DNA from: Halichoerus grypus
Lineage: Eukaryota; Chordata; Mammalia; Carnivora; Phocidae
Assembly (NCBI RefSeq): GCF_964656455.1
Contig: NC_135720.1
Span: forward strand, 101,010,696 to 101,074,695
Length of the DNA stretch: 64,000 nt
Direction: 5' to 3'
In this document: positions 20,700 through 32,244 of the stretch, in pieces
Position numbering within the stretch: the first letter of the stretch is position 1
How the letters are laid out: every line of letters begins with the position of its first letter
Made by a program: the position numbers and the translations under genes
Notes under the pieces: generated by a model
What the model was told of the DNA's origin: nothing
Seen by the model: the letters and a program-made list of their open reading frames with translations, nothing else
The model's database searches: none

Positions 20700-23600
20700 A
20701 AGTGCTAAAGCTACTGCTGCAAAATCTATTTGCTAATGCCTAAAATTCTTTTAAAGTTGAGCTCTGTGTTAGAATTCAAGCTAATTAACTTTGAGGCAGT
20801 TATTTGTTTTGAGCCCTAAACTTTTTGCTTAATTTACACAGCTTGTTGTTCAAATTAAAAGGCTATGTTGGCACCTACTTACGTCACAGACATTTACATG
20901 TTGTACCCATGCTCACCAGCTAAGCCCTTCATTTTTATCTACTAATTAATCACAAATTTACATGTAAATGTATAAAGATTTAGTGTAAACATGGAATAAA
21001 AATCTCTACTTAAGCTTTCATATGCTACATTCAATGTTGAACATTTTAAGTCCTAAACTATGCTTTTACAAAAAGAAGAGCAGGGGTAATTTCTATATCG
21101 CACCAGCCTCAGGATACAAAAGCCACGGAATAGCAGCAATAAAACACTGTTCTATCAACCATCACAACTGACGGGGCTTTCGCAGTGCTGACATCCCTCC
21201 AAAATAGTCCAGAAAGTCTCTAGGCACTAAAGTTAAATTGAATAAATTTCCTCTGGCCGCCTCTACTATTCACCATTTCTCTCTCCCTTTCTTGATGCGG
21301 CTTTAGGGAATGCTATCTTCTTTTAGGTTTTTTTGTGGGGTTTTTTTTTTAGCTCATTAGGATTTGTTTAATGCCCAAGTGACATATGGTCACATCACTC
21401 CACTGTTTGCAGCCAATGAGGTGAGCCCGATTTATTATAACAATAAAGCCTCCTTAGTCCCCACTGGGAAGACTGGGCCTTCTGCTCTGCCTCTACTTGG
21501 GGAATCACATGTCAGAGTATTATCCTCCTTTAGGTTATCACATTTCACAATCAGGCTTGTGTTTTACTTTCATTTCTTATAGAGATTTCAGTGGTAACAG
21601 CACTTTCAGCTTTCACTGCAGACCCCTCTCCTTAAGGACCCAGACATGAATCCCAGAGGACTTGGAACAGGTAGGCAATCTGAGCAGCACACTCAGTAGC
21701 AGTTATTAAAAAAAAAAAAAAAAAAAGGCTTGAATTGCAGCTTATCAGAATTTTGGCAGAACATCTTGTGATCCTCCCAGAATATGAGAGGATGGGGGAG
21801 GCCAATCCTGACCTCATCTGCCAGTTACCTCCCTCTACCTCGGGGAGGCTGTCATTAGACCATTTCTCATTGCCATGCAAATCTGATGAGGGATGGGGCT
21901 TTCTGCTCTAACCCCTCAGAAAAGAGCTGCAGACTAAAACCTTTCAGGTGCAGTCTAAAAATCCGCTCCTCAGCAACATATATATCCCACAATTTACACT
22001 GCAGTCCTGTGGATCCTTTTGTTTCTGAGGGCAAGGGAGCTCCCCCTTTGGCTGTTTTTCCTTTCATTGTCTGTCTATGTAAGTAAAACACTGCCTTAAC
22101 TTGACAGTGATTCATTGTGTCTTTACTTATGTGTGCTTGCAAGTTGCAGCACCAGGTCCATGCACAGATGCTTAGCAAGAGACAGACCCAGAGCACCAGT
22201 AGCTACATAGAGGTAATAGCTTCCCTTAGACCATAGATTTCCTTGTCATGATCCCACTCTGGAGTCCAAGAATCTCCGGTTTCTTAGTATTTTCCTGGGA
22301 GCTCCAAATTGTCCACTCAAGCCAGTGTTTTAGTAAGGCTGGTTAGTGGGACCTTTATTTTGGTCTTGTAATGCTGGGGAACTTCACATAACCATCTTCC
22401 AAGAATCATGTAATATCTACTTACCGTAATAAATCCCTTAATGTCATAACACTCATAGTAGATCTGCTTCCCTGACTTAGTCTTTTTTTTTTTAAAGCGG
22501 ACTTAGTCTTGACTGACTGATAAAACCAGATGATTTTTTTTTTTTTTTTGAAAGCTTGCACTGAATTTGAATACCTCAAAGAATTTGGAATATGTTAGCA
22601 TATAGGAAATCTTTTGTCTGCAAGAGGTAGTCATTAAAGGTTAGGATTAGGTAAACTGAGCAATTGTTGTTGTTTCCCCCCCAACCCCCCAAAGCTGAAT
22701 AAATCCAATCCAAGTCTTTGAACTGGCAGGTAGCAGCATTGGTTGCAAATCCTTGCCTTCCATTCTAATTTAGATGTTTTCCCTAATGCCACTTGGCAAT
22801 CTTTGTCTTTATATTTTAGAAGTATTCAAGAAAGTAGAGAATGGGCCAGGATTACTGCTCAAAAACAACTGGATGATGAAAACTGAGAAAATTTGTGGAA
22901 TTGATTAGACTGTGTGGAGAAAAAGTACTTTTATTAAAGAAAAATTTCTACTAAGAACAATTGTTTTTTTTCTGAGCAGAGGACACATATGCCAGGTGAT
23001 CTTTGATTCTCTTTTGGTTTTATAATGCAATAACATGACATATTTTTCTTAAAACTGTGTATTTGTATTAATACAATTGCCATTTGAAAATAATCTTCGC
23101 ATATAACTTTTTCGTGTAGTGTCTTATTTATGTAAGAGAAATATTCCTATTCCATAAACAAAAACATTCAATATCAGTAGTTTGAGTGACTTGTACTATG
23201 CTGAGAATTAGAAGTGCTAGAAAGTAATTCTATTTTTAATATTCTATTTTAATAATTCTATTAAAATGTATACACTTACAAGCTCAAAAGGCAAAGGAAA
23301 CCAAGGTAGATCAAGGAAGATTTTTTCCTCCTTTCAAGATTATGGATAACAGAAATTTGTGAAATTAATAACTTTTGAAAGTTCCAATTGTCCCACGACC
23401 TCAGACATTTGTAGGTATTGACATTTCAGCTCCAATGGTCTGAGTCCCTTAATGCCTAGTCTTTAAAATTTGCAAGGGGAAAAAATTTAACAATGGGCAA
23501 TTGTCACTGGACCATTAGACTTGCTTCCAATAAGGTTGGTGTTTTGAAGCACATGAAACATTTCACACAGCATTCTCATTTGAATATGAGATGAAAAATA

Positions 23601-23710
23601 TTATTTAAAGAACATTCTTGACACTTGTTTTATACAAATCTTGCAAGGCATCACATTTTGAGGATTTAGAATATATTGTTGGCTAGTATGCCTAATTGTG
23701 TATAAATTTC
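20700..23710. other. Largely unassigned region, possibly with an LTR-like block
   Basis: I recognise no coding exon. The 21860-22180 part has LTR-like composition (CCATGCAAATCTGATGAGG, then a C-rich block and GTAAGTAAAACACTGCCTTA) but I cannot confirm it. An A-run lies at about 21708-21726 and T-runs near 22483 and 22536. Otherwise I see nothing specific. Confidence 0.4.
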
Positions 23711-23714
23711 TAAA

Positions 23715-23930
23715 TCGGTGGTGTCTTGCCAGGGGTAGACATTAGAATCTCTTGTAGAACTTTTCAAATATACAGGCAAAGGAACTGAGGTCAATAGAAC
23801 CAAACTCTGTGGAGGACAGAACCTTCATGTATACTTAAAAACAATAATAAAAAAATAAAAAATAAAAACTACAACAATAAAGATACTTCCCCAGGTATTT
23901 CTGTATTTATGATGTGCATTATTAATAGTT
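23715..23930 (+). mobile_element. MER5-like DNA transposon remnant with A-rich insert
   Basis: The segments GGGGTAGACATTAGAATCTC, GTAGAACTTTTCAAATATAC, ATACTTCCCCAGGTATTTCTG and ATGATGTGCA follow the order of MER5-type consensus blocks. An A-rich (AATAAAA)n stretch at 23838-23880 interrupts it. Confidence 0.5.
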
Positions 23931-24371
23931 TAAAAAATTTAGTAACATAGTAGAGACATTAAATATTTTCACATAAATAAATACTCGGCTTTAACGTCAA
24001 ATCCAATTTCCCTGGCAGTTTTCATTTAGTGGTTACATAACAAGCAGTCCTCACAGTCCCTCAGTCTAACCTGACTCTGCAGTACTGTGCTGGTCCAGAA
24101 ATAATGAGAGAAATCTCCCCAGCTGTTACCTTCAGATGAAAGCCACTACCCATGACATTAGATGTTCAGCAGATGAAATTGTTCCGAATATGAACTGCTA
24201 TGAATATGCTCTGCAACAGCATTCATTTTTTATTAACTTGTCACAACTATAACAGAATGAGGGAGTAGGGAAGTAAAAGTATAGGGCTTTTATATGTAAT
24301 TAAAATTATTAGCTTAAAGTACTATTGTAACTATAAGATGTTTTATGTGTGTTGTAAGAAGTAATTGTTAA

Positions 24372-24565
24372 GGGGCATGTGGGTGACTCATTTGGTAAAG
24401 CATCTGCCTTTGGCTCAGTTCATGTTCTCAGGGTCCTGGGATGAAGCCACACAATGGCTCCCTACTCAGTGGGGAGTCTGCTTCCCCCTCTCCCTCTGCC
24501 TGCCCCCGACGTCTGCTCATGCTCTCTTTCAAATAAATAAATACAATCTTTAAAAAAATAAAATA
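24372..24565 (+). mobile_element. can-SINE, sense, diverged
   Basis: It starts GGGGCATGTGGGTGACTCA, has GCATCTGCCTTTGGCTCAG and GGGTCCTGGGATGAAGCC, and ends with CAAATAAATAAATACAATCTTTAAAA. The head carries several substitutions, so it is an older copy. No clear TSD. Confidence 0.9.
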
Positions 24566-24619
24566 GGTCATTATGCTACTTTAAAACATTTCAAAAATGA
24601 TTAGTACAGTGTGAATATG

Positions 24620-24980
24620 GAATAACACTGCAGAAGTACATGAAAGTGAAAGAGATTTATTATACTCACAGGTCCCAGAAGAGGGAAGCAAGTGTACCAC
24701 ACAAGGGCCATAGGAGAGAAACCTCCAAGGGAGCAGGTTCAACCAAGCAGGTGGGTAGCCCAGCATGAGAATGAGGGTTAGTGTCTTTACAGGGGGTCAG
24801 GGTGGAGGCTTTCATTGTTGCTTTTTGTCATTAAGTCACAGTCTGGGGAAGGCAAAAAGGGAAACAGACACTGGTATGCCTGGTACCTGGGCAGGGTACT
24901 CAGAGCCTGTGTTTGGGGATATTGAGGCATCGAGGGAAAATGTGAAGTTTTCAAAATTTACAATACACCAAGGCTTACAA
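24620..24980. repeat. Possible antisense LTR-like repeat
   Basis: GAGATTTATTATACTCACAGGTCCC followed by a G-rich stretch resembles the 3' part of an antisense LTR. I cannot assign the family and see no boundaries. Confidence 0.3.
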
Positions 24981-24984
24981 TACC

Positions 24985-25616
24985 TCCCCATAGAAAAATA
25001 CATACAGAAAATATACAAAAAGAATCAAAGATTATTACCACACAAAGATCAGTGAAACACAAAAGAAGACAGCAAGAGAGGGGAAAGATGACCAAAAGAA
25101 CTACGGAACAGACAGAAAACTACTCACAAATGGGAGTAGTGAGCCTTTCCCTATCAATCACTACTTTTACAGATTGTGTGGTGGGGGTGAAATGGGTGAA
25201 GGGGGTCAAGAGGTACAAGCTTCCAGTTGATTTAAAAAAAAAGGTACTTTAAATTGAAATTGAATAAACACCCCAATCAAAATGCATAGGGTATATGAAT
25301 GGATAATAAAACAAGAACCAACCATAAGTAACTCACTTTCTATTTAAGGTTACACATAGGCTGTGAAAGGAAAGGGATGGAAAAAGATTTCATTCGAATG
25401 GTAAACAATAAAGAGTAGGTGTGGCTATACTTAAAATACACTAAGTCAGAAACTGTCACAGGGGACAAAGAGGGACATTATATAATGACAGAAGCATCAA
25501 TTCATCAGGAAGATATAATAATTATAAATGTATATGTACCCAATATCAGAGCAACTAAGTATATCAACCAGATATCAAGGAACTAAAGGGGGAAACAGTA
25601 ATACAATAATGGTATG
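24985..25616 (+). mobile_element. Old L1 fragment (ORF1/ORF2 junction and endonuclease), sense
   Basis: The 25060-25160 part matches the end of the inter-ORF spacer and the start of ORF2 (AAGACAGCAAGAGAGG, CTATCAATCACTACTTT). The 25360-25560 part translates to endonuclease sequence (TVTxDKEGHYIM, then a run like ASIHQEDIIIINVYVPN). Both ends are truncated. A 76-bp secondary insertion sits at 25169-25244. Confidence 0.8.
25169..25244 (+). mobile_element. Tiny secondary L1 3'UTR insertion
   Basis: GTGAAATGGGTGAAGGGGGT, CAAGAGGTACAAGCTTCCAG and a short A-tail match an L1 3'UTR (compare 53588-53638) but lie inside the ORF2 start of another L1. They are flanked by TACTTTTA (25162-25169) and TACTTTAA (25245-25252), consistent with a short TSD. 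Confidence 0.65.
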
Positions 25617-26387
25617 AGAGAAAACCTGCAACAAAATTTATTTTGAAAGTTTGTTAAGTTTGTGTTACTCTGATTATTGTGATCAACTCTACATTTAGAC
25701 AAATAATCAAAATTAAAATGATCTGCTCAAGTAGGTCTATGTCACCCAAATCAATACCTCTTCATTGAACTTAATTTTGTCTTTAGTATTTAATATTTTA
25801 TGATGTTTTTCTTTCTGTTTTACCCTTGAAAAAGGGGCTGTTTGTCTTAGAATATTTTTTATTTGCATCCTTTAAGGATGCAACATCCTTTCTCATATTC
25901 ATTTCCTAAAAATTCTAAAATTAAGAAAAAATGAGGTGACTGGTAGGCTTTTTTCTTTATGAATGTAAATAAAGTGTAATGGAGGGGTATATATAGATCC
26001 ACATCCAGAGAAAATAAATCTCCATTTCTCTTAGCAGCTTAGAAAAAAATTGAAAATACTAATGGGAATTATTAATATGCTGCTACCAAGTAGAGGATAA
26101 CTCATGTAGTATCACTGTCTTCAGGAAATCTTTAAATCCAATTATTTGGAGGAATATGACAGAGAAGATCACTGAAAACTTATAATCTAAGCAGACCAGT
26201 ATCTGTTACCGAAAGTTTCATGTAGTTTTTGTTTTCTTGGATGGAAAATATTGACTTCGAGGCAGAAGTTTCTTTTGTTCTGAAAGGAGTTAATCTGTTT
26301 AATTAGTGTATTCTATTCACAATCTGTAATGTGAATTGAGCATAGCTGTGGCAGAATTCTGTTGAGCCAGAAAAAATTTCTGATTTC

Positions 26388-29300
26388 TATTTTTTACTGA
26401 CGTATAGTTGACACACAATATTCATTAGTCTTAGGTGTACAGCATAGTGATTTAACAACTCTATACCTTCTGCTGTGTTCATAAGTGTAGCTGCCATATG
26501 TCACCACACAACACTCTTACAGTATCATTAACTATAGACCCCGTGCTGTACCTTTCATCCCTGTGACTTACACATTCCATAACTAGAAGCCTGTACCTCC
26601 CACTCGTCTTCACCCACTTTGCCCATTCCCCCCACCCCACCCCCACTTCCCATTTGGCAACCACCTGTTTTGAGGTTGCTATTTCTGGACCTATATCTGC
26701 TTTTCAGTTATCCATGTGTTTTTTAGATTCCACGTATAAGTGAAATTATATGGTATTTGTCTTTGTCTGACTTCCTTCACTTAGCATAATACCCCCTAGG
26801 TCCCTCCATGTTGTCACAAGTGGCAAGACCTCATTCTTTTTTTATGGCCGAGTAATATTCATACACACACACACACGTATACACACCACATCTTTTTTCA
26901 TCTTCTATGTCCATTCACTGATGGACATGCTTCCATATCTTAGCTATTGTATATAATGCTTCAATAAACATAGGGGTGCATCTATCTTTTCAGATTAGTC
27001 TTTTTATTTTCTTTGGGTAATTACCCAGAATACCAAATTCCCACCCAGAAGTGGAATTACGGGATCATATATTTTTTTTCTATTTTTAAATTTTTGAGGA
27101 ACCCCTATACAGTTTCCTGTAGTGACTACACATCTTTGCCAACACTTGTTATTTCTTGTTATTTTGATTATAGCCAATCTGACAGGTGTAAGGTGAACTC
27201 ATGGTGGTATTGATTTGCATTTTCCTGATGATTGGTGATGTTGAGCATATTTTTCAGGTAAATGACTACTCAAGTATTGTGTGTGTGTGTGTTAAGTTGA
27301 ATATGTTCTTTATATATTTTGGATATTAACCCTATATCTTTTCTCATTAAGTAGGTTGCCTTTTCATTTTGCTATGGTTTTCTTTGCCATGCAAAAGTGT
27401 GTGTGTGTGCACGTGTGTGCGTAGTCCCACTAGCTTGTTTTTGTTTCCCTTGCTTGAAGAGACATATCTAGAAAATGTTTCTGCAGCCAATGTCAAACAA
27501 ATTACTGCCTGTATTTTCTTTTAGGAGATTTATGATTTCAGATCTTTAACCCATTTTGAATTTATTTTTGTGTATGGAGTAAGAAAGGGCCCAGTTTTCC
27601 CAGTACCATTTGTTGAAAAACATTTTTCTCATTGTATATTTGTGCCTATTTTGTCATAGAATAATTGACCATATAGGTGTAAGTTTATTTCTGGGCTATC
27701 ATGTTCTATTGATCTATGTGTCTATTTTTGTGCCAGTACCATACTGTTTTGATAATTATAGCTTTCCAGTATATCATTGAATCTGGGATTGTAGTATGTC
27801 CATCTTTGTTCTTTCTCAAGATTGCTTCACTTAAGAGTCTTTTGTGAGTCTTTCCATACAGATTTTAGATTTATTCTAGTTCTATGAAAAATAGTATTGA
27901 TTTTTTTTTTTGATAGGGATTGCACTGATTCTGTAGATTACTTTGGATAGTATGGACATTTTAACAATATTAATTCTTCCAGTGCAGGAGCATGGAATAT
28001 CTTTCCATTTGCTTGTGTTGTCTTCAATTTCTTTATCAGTGTTTTATAGTTTTTGGACTACAGGTCTTTTACCTCTTTGGGTAAGTTTATTCTTAGATAT
28101 TTTATTCTTTTTGGTGCAATTATAAATAAAATTGTTTTCTTAATTTTTTGCTTGGTTGTTAGTGTGTAGAATGCAATGGATTTCTGTACATTTTGTATCC
28201 TGCAAATTTATTGAATTCATTTATCAGTTTTAGTTTGTATAGTATCATGTCATCTGCAAACAGTGACAGTTTTACTTCTTCCTCATGAATTTAGGTGACA
28301 TTTCTTTTTCTTCTCTGACTTCTGTGGCTAGGACTTCCAGTAGTATGTTGAATAAAAGTGGTTAAGAGTGGACATGCTTGTCTTGTTCCTGACTTGAAGG
28401 AAAAGTTCTATTTTTCCCCATTGAGTATGATGTTATCTATTAGGTTATCATATATGGCCTTTATTGTGTTATGTTCCCACTAAACCTACTTTGTTGAGGA
28501 TTTTTATCATGAATGGGTATTGAATTTTGCCAAATGTCTTTTCTGTATCTATTGAGTTGATTGTATGATTTGTATCCTTCATTTCATTAATGTGGTATAT
28601 TATGTTGATTGATATCTGAATACTGAACCATCCTTGCATCCCAGGATTAAATCTCAATCACTGGGAATAAACGTTTTAATGTATTACTGAATTTGGTTTC
28701 CTAATATTTTGTTTAGGATTTGGGGATCTATGTTCATGAGGGATAGAGGCCTATAGTTTTCTTTTTTGTAGTGTCTTTGTCTGGTTTTACTGGCCTCATA
28801 GAATGTATTTGGAATCATTCCTTCCTCTTCTGTTTTTTATAATGGGCTAAAGAGTATATGTATTAACTTTTCTTTAAATGTCTGGTAGAATTCATCTGTT
28901 GGAAGTTTTCTAATTATCAATTCAATTTTGTGACTAGTCATTGGTCTGTTCAAATTTTCTATTTCTTCCTGTTTCAGTCTTAAAAATCATGTTTCTGAGA
29001 TTTATCCATTTCTTCTAGGTTGTCCAGTTTTGTTGGCATAAATTTTTATAGTTTTTTTTATAATTCTTTATATTTATCTTTCACTTCTGATTTTATTTAT
29101 TGTCTACCTCCCTTTTTTTCTTGATGGGTCTGGCTAAAACTTTATCTTTTCCAAGAAATACTTCTTGGTTTCATTGATATTTTCTATTGTTTATTTCCAC
29201 TGTAATCTCTACAATTTTGTTTCCTTTGGGCTTTCTGAGATTTTTCTTGCTTTTTGAGGTAGGCCAATATTGCTATAAACATACCTTTTAGAATTGCTTT

Positions 29301-30712
29301 TTTTGAATCCTAAAGTTTTTGAGCCATTGTGTTTCCATTTGCATTTGTATCCAGGTATATTTTTATTTCCTCTTTGATATCTTTGTTGACCCCTTGGTTG
29401 TTTAGTAGCATGTTTTTTAGGCTCCATGTGTTTGTGTTTTTTCAGTTTATTTCTTATAATTGATTTCTAGTTTCATACCATTGTGGTCAGAAAAGATACC
29501 TGATATGACTTCAATCTTTTCAAATTTATTGAGGATTTTTTTGTGGCCTAACATGATCTGTCCTGGAGAATGTTCCATGTGCCCTGGTGGGGCGGAGGAG
29601 GTAAAAAGTATATTCTGTGGTTTTGGAATGGAATATTATATATATATTTGTTAAGTCTCTCTGATCTAAATTGTTGTTCAAAGCCACTGTCTATTGATTT
29701 TCATTGATGCAAGTGGGCTGTTAAATTTCCCTACTATTTTTGTAATACTGTCAATTTCTCCTTTTATGTCTGTTACTATTTGCTTTGTAGATTTAAATGC
29801 ACCTATATTGGATACATAGATATTTACAATTGTTTTATCCTCTTGTTGCTTTGTTCCCTTTATAATTATGTAGTGCTTTTCTTTGCTTTAAAGTCCATTT
29901 GTCTGATATTAGTATTGCTAACACAGCTTTTATTTCCATTTCAGTGGAATATCTTCACTTTTGGTCTGTATCTAGCTTTAGGTATGACGGGAGTCTTTTA
30001 TAGGCAACATATAGATGGGTCTTGTTTTTTATCCATTAATTCACCCAGTGTCTTCCGATTGGAGCATTTAGTCCATTCACATTGCCATTTTGTTAATTTT
30101 TTTCTTGTTTTTGTAGTACTTCTTTATTCCTATCTTCTCTTGCTCTTTTCCCTTATGATTTGATGTGTTTCTTTAGTGTTTATTTTTTACATATCTATTG
30201 TCGGATTTTGGTTTGTGGTTGCCATAAGGTTTATATACATCATCCTATATATGGCAATGTATATGAAGTTGACGGTCGCTTTTGTCAAACACATTCTAAA
30301 AGCACTAAATATTTTACTTCTTCCTCCCTGTTGATCGTCCATATGATGTCATATTTTATGTTTTTATCTAGTCTTTTAACCTTTATCGTAGCTTTATACA
30401 TGGTTGATCTATTATCTTTACTGTATGTTTGCTTTTACCAATAAAATTTCTTAATTTTCTCACTTTTAGTTATAATCTTTTCTTTTCCACTTAAACATTT
30501 CTTTTAAGGCTACTTTAGTGGTGATAAACTCCTTTAAGTATCTCTTTAACTTTATCTAGCAAGGTTATCATTTCAGAAATGAGGAGAGAAAGAATATTCT
30601 TGGTTGTAGGCTTTTTCCTTTCAGCACTTTGAATATGTCATGCTACTTTCTTCTGGCCTGTGAAGTTTCTGCTATAAAATCAGCTGATGGCCTTATGGGT
30701 TCTAAATAGGTA
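26388..30712 (-). mobile_element. Old L1, 5'-truncated, antisense, about 4.3 kb
   Basis: On the minus strand it runs from the ORF1 C-terminal region (about 30710-30480) through all of ORF2 to the 3'UTR and tail (26388-26830). Landmarks are antisense TTTTTACTGACGTATAGTTGA at the 3' end, the 'TTGTGCCAGTACCATACTGT' block at 27729-27748, and the reverse transcriptase segment 28657-28469 ([24 protein letters not shown]). The frames are broken throughout, with no ORF above 127 codons. It appears older than the 10967-17992 element. Confidence 0.9.
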
Positions 30713-31387
30713 TTATTTGGGAAAGGACTCTGACTACATTTTAATTAAGCAATGAAGCAGTAATAATTATTTAAAAATCCTTAAATGTGAGACTATTAAT
30801 TCAGTTATAAATAATACATAGCTCGTGGGTCAAAGATGTCACAATGGTAATAAAAAATTATTTGAATTGACATATAAAAATATACATCCAAAAGCTTTGA
30901 AGTATAACCAAAGAGGTATTTACAGAATAATGTAATCTTCTCACCTATCACCTACGTTTCCACCTGCAGGATCTGGGAAGGTCCTACCCCAGGACTTCAT
31001 TCTGCACTGCATTAATATTGTTGATGCTGGTTAGGGGGCTGGCTGTTAGAGAGTGCCAGCACATAGGCTTTGGCCCACACTCAGCTCCCAGTGTGTTCAG
31101 ACTTTCCCTTGCTTGATCTACTTTGTGATCTCTGATACTCCTGTGTCTCCCACATAACTGCCCTAGGTCACTGGCTCTACTATGATGACTGACTGCATTT
31201 CTAGTAACTCTCCAGGTAATGTCTGCTCTGCGCCTGACGATGTTCTCCTGAAAATAGGAGATGTTGCTAATCACTACTTGATATTCCCCAACATTTATAG
31301 CTGCTTTCTAGCCATCGATCAGCCTAGTAGATGCCTATTAACCTGTCAATTTTCTGTATTCTCTCATGGTCTGAACACAAACTCCAT
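30713..31387. other. Unassigned sequence
   Basis: I recognise no repeat or exon here. Two overlapping open frames (30984-31274 minus and 31182-31544 plus) have no family signature. Confidence 0.45.
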
Positions 31388-31526
31388 TTTTGTTTTAAGA
31401 TTTTATTTATTTGAGAGAGAACAAGAACGAGAGAGCCAGAAGGAGAGGGAGAAGCAGTCTCCCTGCTCAGCAGGGAGTCCCGGGGATCATGACCTGAGTG
31501 GAAGGCAGAGCCACCCAGGCACCCAG
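31388..31526 (-). mobile_element. can-SINE with internal deletions, antisense
   Basis: It has AAGATTTTATTTATTTGAGAG, GAGAAGCAGTCTCCCTGCTCA and the end GAGCCACCCAGGCACCC. The segments around the B box and between GAAGGCAGA and GAGCCACCC are missing, giving a copy of only about 139 bp. Flanks AAACTCCAT (31379-31387) and AAACTCCGT (31527-31535) form a 9-bp TSD with one mismatch. Confidence 0.9.
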
Positions 31527-32039
31527 AAACTCCGTATCTTGTAAGTCAAACTTAACCTTCACTTCAGCCTCCTCTTCCTCCTCATTATTTTGTTAACTAT
31601 GTCCAGTTAATATGTATAAACATACATACACATTACAAGTTATTCATACAAGAATGGTATTTCCTGGAATAAAAATTAGGATACAAGACCTGTCAAAAAT
31701 TGACTAGATTTGGAGGATATGGAATGGAATTTATAAAATGATAAAACATTTAAACACTATGGGATTATAATAGAAAAATCAGAACACAAGGTTATTGAAA
31801 TGATGTCCTTATATAATAAATAACATGTATACTTATAGAATTCTCTATAAATCTCTAAGAATTGAGTTCATTTATATGAAAATGTTAACCAATATTCTAA
31901 CAAATTTCCTTCAGAGGATATTTTTTTATGCAAAGTGAATATTTTTTACCTGTTTAGGCAATAGAAAATCGGACTGGATCTTAAACAATTTAACGTAATG
32001 CCTAGGACACTATATTTTTATTTGAATTTTCCCTGGTGT

Positions 32040-32240
32040 GGTAGATGGCAAAAATGACCACAAGCCTTCAGTCAACCCTGTTACCATTCTCTTTGCAATG
32101 TGACTTTGCAGTTCCTCACATCAACAGAGTATAGCATCGCCTCCCTCAAATCCAACTTGTTTGGGCCAAAACAATGCAGTGGAAGTGACGGGGTGCTAGT
32201 TCCCAGCCTAGGACTCAAAATTTGCATGCTTCTGCTCACT
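32040..32240 (-). repeat. MaLR/ERVL-type LTR remnant
   Basis: TGTGACTTTGCAGTTCCTCA, CAATGCAGTGGAAGTGACGG and GTTCCCAGCCTAGGACTCAA are landmarks of a widespread mammalian LTR-like repeat. It may be the reverse orientation of the type at 54480-55035. Family name uncertain. Confidence 0.5.
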
Positions 32241-32244
32241 GTAA

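Noticed and set aside
21660..21726. Processed pseudogene suggested by an A-run of about 19
   Set aside because: I could not recognise an mRNA upstream of it or a TSD on both sides.
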